The notes beneath the pieces are model-generated. The model was not told where the DNA came from. It saw nothing but the letters and a program-made list of their open reading frames with translations, and ran no database searches. This document shows, piece after piece, positions 61,927 through 64,000 of a DNA stretch of 64,000 bases. Origin of the DNA: Variovorax sp. EL159 (GTDB lineage: Bacteria > Pseudomonadota > Gammaproteobacteria > Burkholderiales > Burkholderiaceae_C); assembly GCF_900100965.1 (NCBI RefSeq), contig NZ_FMUJ01000006.1:186001-250000 (forward strand), in the 5' to 3' direction. The position numbers were made by a program, and so were the translations under genes. Positions within the stretch are counted from its first letter, which is position 1, and every line of letters starts with the position of its first letter.

Positions 61927-62511
61927 GTGAACGCGCTGAATCTCGCTCTCTTTCATTGGATCAATGCCGGCAACCAACCCACCCAGGGGGTGCTGGTGGT
62001 CGCAAGGGGTTTTGCCCTCTGGGCCGCCTGGCTGTCCGCCGGCATCCTCGCCCTCGCCCTGTGGCGCCGCCGTGGTGAACGCGCCTACCTGTTCGCCGTG
62101 GCGGCAACGGCCGGCGTGACCTCGCTTGTGTCGCACGGCATCGCGATGCTGCTGAACGTGCCACGCCCCTTCGTGCAAGGGCTGTCCCCGGCCTACATCA
62201 CGCATGCCGCGAGCGGCTCGCTGCCCAGCACGCACGCGGCCGTGATGTCGATGGTGGCGCTGGCCTTCCTGCTGCGCCCCGGCCTGCGTGCCCTCGGCGT
62301 GGTGCTGCTGGCGCTGGCTGCCGCCACCGGCTGGGCACGCATCTACGTGGGCGTGCACTTTCCGATCGACATCGCCGCGGGCTTCGTGCTCGGCAGCGCG
62401 ATGGCCTGCGCGCTCGCCCTCGCCTTCCGGATCTTTCATTTTTTCGCGCTGCGGGCCGGCCGCGCGTCGGGCCAAGGCCCCGCCGACCGCTCGCTCTGGA
62501 GACCCTCATGA
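61927..62511 (+). CDS. PAP2 family lipid phosphatase (undecaprenyl-PP phosphatase-like)
   Basis: A 194-aa membrane phosphatase with about five segments. The acid phosphatase signature is in order: NVPRPF near residue 78, SGSLPSTHA (PSGH-like) near 97 and RIYVGVHFPIDIAAG (R-x5-H-x3-D) near 138. The GTG at 61927 is chosen: GAGGG at 61915-61919 lies 7 nt upstream. That Shine-Dalgarno is in a small hairpin (CCCTC/GAGGG), which could temper translation. The stop overlaps the next gene. Confidence 0.87.
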   Translation: MNALNLALFHWINAGNQPTQGVLVVARGFALWAAWLSAGILALALWRRRGERAYLFAVAATAGVTSLVSHGIAMLLNVPRPFVQGLSPAYITHAASGSLPSTHAAVMSMVALAFLLRPGLRALGVVLLALAAATGWARIYVGVHFPIDIAAGFVLGSAMACALALAFRIFHFFALRAGRASGQGPADRSLWRPS

Positions 62512-63572
62512 CCTCTTCGACCACCGCGAGGCATTCGCGCGCCGGCATCGGCGCCATCCCGTCGCAAGCCGGCCAGGACACGGCGCCCCAGGCCGCCATG
62601 CCGACGGCGGCGGAGACGCACACGCGCAGCATCTCCTGCGTGATCCCCTGCTACAACGAGGCGGCCAACCTGCGCCACCTGCTGCCGCTGCTCGAAGACA
62701 TCCTCTGGGCCACGCGGCTGCGCTGGGAAATCATCGTGGTGGACGACGGCAGCACCGACGACACCGCCGCCGTCGCGCAGGCGTGGTGCGAGCTGTCGGG
62801 CTTTCGCTGCATCTCGCTGTCGCGCAACTTCGGCAAGGAAGCCGCGCTCACCGCCGGCCTTGCCGCCGCCAAGGGCGACGCCGTGGTGCTGCTCGACGGC
62901 GACCTGCAGCATTCGCCCGAACTCATCCACGCCATGATCGCGCAGTGGATGGCCGGCGCCGAGGTGGTGTACGCGGTGCGCCAGGAGCGCAGCGACGAAA
63001 GCCGCTTCAAGCAGATCGGCAGCAAGCTCTTCTACAAGTTCGTCAATTCCTCCGACCGCTTCGAGGTGCCGAAGGACGCGGGCGACTTCCGCCTGATGGA
63101 CCGCAAGGTGGTCGATGCGCTGATGAGCCTGCCCGAGCGCAGCCGCTTCATGAAGGGCCTGTACGCGTGGGTGGGCTTCCGTGCCGTGGCATTGCCCTAC
63201 ACGCCGGCGCCGCGCGCCGAAGGCACCACCACGTTCAACGCACGGCGACTGCTGAACCTGGCCATTGACGGGCTCACCGCCTTCACCACCTGGCCGCTGC
63301 GCCTGGTCAGCGTGGCGGGCCTGATGCTCGCCGTGCCGGCCTTCGCCTATGGCGCCTACGTGGCGGTGGACCACCTGCTGTTCGGCAACTCCGTCTCGGG
63401 CTGGACCACCATCGTCGTGAGCCTGATGTTCTTCATCGGCATCCAGATGATCTCCACCGGCATCGTCGGCGAGTACATCGCGCGCATCTACGAAGAGGTC
63501 AAGGGCCGGCCGCTGTACGTGGTGCGCGACGAGCACGGCAGCGGGATCGCGAGCGAGGCCGAAGAGACATGA
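62508..63572 (+). CDS. family 2 glycosyltransferase, ArnC/GtrB-like
   Basis: A 354-aa enzyme that probably loads a sugar onto undecaprenyl phosphate on the cytoplasmic face. ISCVIPCYNEAANL near residue 45, VVDDGSTDDT near 79 and LDGDLQHSPE near 130 (DxD-like) are GT2 motifs, with VGFRAVALPY later. Two C-terminal membrane helices (about 262-285 and 300-322) anchor it. Overlaps of 4 nt on both sides bind it to the PAP2 and ArnT-like genes. Confidence 0.92.
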   Translation: MTSSTTARHSRAGIGAIPSQAGQDTAPQAAMPTAAETHTRSISCVIPCYNEAANLRHLLPLLEDILWATRLRWEIIVVDDGSTDDTAAVAQAWCELSGFRCISLSRNFGKEAALTAGLAAAKGDAVVLLDGDLQHSPELIHAMIAQWMAGAEVVYAVRQERSDESRFKQIGSKLFYKFVNSSDRFEVPKDAGDFRLMDRKVVDALMSLPERSRFMKGLYAWVGFRAVALPYTPAPRAEGTTTFNARRLLNLAIDGLTAFTTWPLRLVSVAGLMLAVPAFAYGAYVAVDHLLFGNSVSGWTTIVVSLMFFIGIQMISTGIVGEYIARIYEEVKGRPLYVVRDEHGSGIASEAEET

Positions 63573-64000
63573 AGCGACCCGGCAATGGCAATGCCTGGTG
63601 GACCTCGCCCCAGCCCCTGTGGCTCATCGCCGCGATCTTCGCCTGGCTGCTGGTAACGGCCTGGGTGCGCCCCTTGATGGCGCCCGACGAAGGCCGCTAC
63701 GCCGGCGTCGCGCTGTCGATGCTGCATTCGGGCGACTGGCTGGTGCCACGGCTGGACGGCCTGCCCTTCTTCCACAAACCGCCGCTGTTCTACTGGATCG
63801 GCGCAGCTGCCATGTCGGTGACCGGGCCGGTGGAATGGGCGGCGCGCCTGCCCTCCATCCTGGGCGCGGGCGCGGCGGCTTCGGCGCTGTTCCTCTTCCT
63901 GCGGCGCTGGTCGACGGTGCGGCAGGCGCTGCTGTCCACCATGGTGCTCGTCACCACGCCCTTCTTCTTCTTGGGCGCGCAGTTCGCGAACCTCGACATG
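63569..64000 (+). CDS. ArnT-like family 39 glycosyltransferase (3' partial)
   Basis: The first 144 residues of a polytopic transferase cut by the window end. The catalytic loop MAPDEGRYAGVALSMLHSGDWLVPRL near residue 37 (Asp-Glu pair) and FFHKPPLFYWIGA near 67 are typical of ArnT/PMT enzymes that move a sugar from undecaprenyl phosphate to lipid A or another envelope target. Start overlaps the GT2 stop (ATGA). Confidence 0.9.
   Translation, partial: MKRPGNGNAWWTSPQPLWLIAAIFAWLLVTAWVRPLMAPDEGRYAGVALSMLHSGDWLVPRLDGLPFFHKPPLFYWIGAAAMSVTGPVEWAARLPSILGAGAAASALFLFLRRWSTVRQALLSTMVLVTTPFFFLGAQFANLDM

Overview
The window is GC-rich, gene-dense chromosomal DNA with strong third-position GC bias. Its gene content (ribF-ileS-lspA run, many Bug/TctC-type binding proteins, TctBA, a complete paa epoxidase operon with PaaR and PaaY, Comamonadaceae-style intergenic repeats) points to a betaproteobacterium of the Burkholderiales, most likely Variovorax or a close relative. 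This placement is inferred from gene families and was not checked by a search. I see no insertion sequence, phage, integrase, tRNA, rRNA or CRISPR array.

Layout. 1-2.8 kb: a 5'-truncated lipase-like hydrolase, an enoyl-CoA hydratase homologue and an HNH protein. 2.8-7.4 kb: housekeeping ribF, ileS and lspA with a REP pair. 7.4-18.0 kb: what looks like a phosphorus-scavenging locus: LacI regulator, four-gene ABC importer, GpdQ-like phosphodiesterase, Na/Pi-type transporter with a PhoU tail, a small lipoprotein and a Tat-exported phosphocholine-specific phospholipase C. Two sequences with Pho-box geometry stand in front of its two main transcription units, and the first is overlapped by a perfect 16-bp LacI-type palindrome.

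18.0-34.4 kb: an accessory catabolic region with an SBF-type symporter, two LysR regulators, an orphan receiver protein, a quinone oxidoreductase, a five-gene minus-strand operon (Bug binding protein, gamma-glutamyltransferase, EamA transporter, SDR, DUF5672), an acyl-CoA ligase/acyl-CoA dehydrogenase/Bug operon and a TctBA transporter. A 65-bp block with a T-N11-A box is shared by two of its promoters. 34.4-39.1 kb: a translationally coupled glycosylase/methyltransferase/GspE-like operon, an exported Lys/Ala-rich protein and TatD. 39.1-43.2 kb: S1C protease, MoxR, DUF58 and vWA proteins. 43.2-44.7 kb: TetR and a divergent SDR with two operator-like palindromes.

44.7-60.6 kb: phenylacetate catabolism. 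paaR and paaY lie on the minus strand; paaG-I-K-A-B-C-D-E, a Liv-type ABC transporter (with permease and ATPase fused in one chain), paaZ and a coupled SDR lie on the plus strand. PaaK activates phenylacetate, PaaABCDE epoxidises the ring, PaaG isomerises the epoxide to the oxepin and PaaZ opens it. paaF, paaH and paaJ are not present here. 60.6-64 kb: an isoprenylcysteine-methyltransferase-like membrane protein, a small membrane protein, and a PAP2 phosphatase, ArnC-like transferase and ArnT-like transferase (truncated by the window end) that probably modify a cell-envelope lipid.
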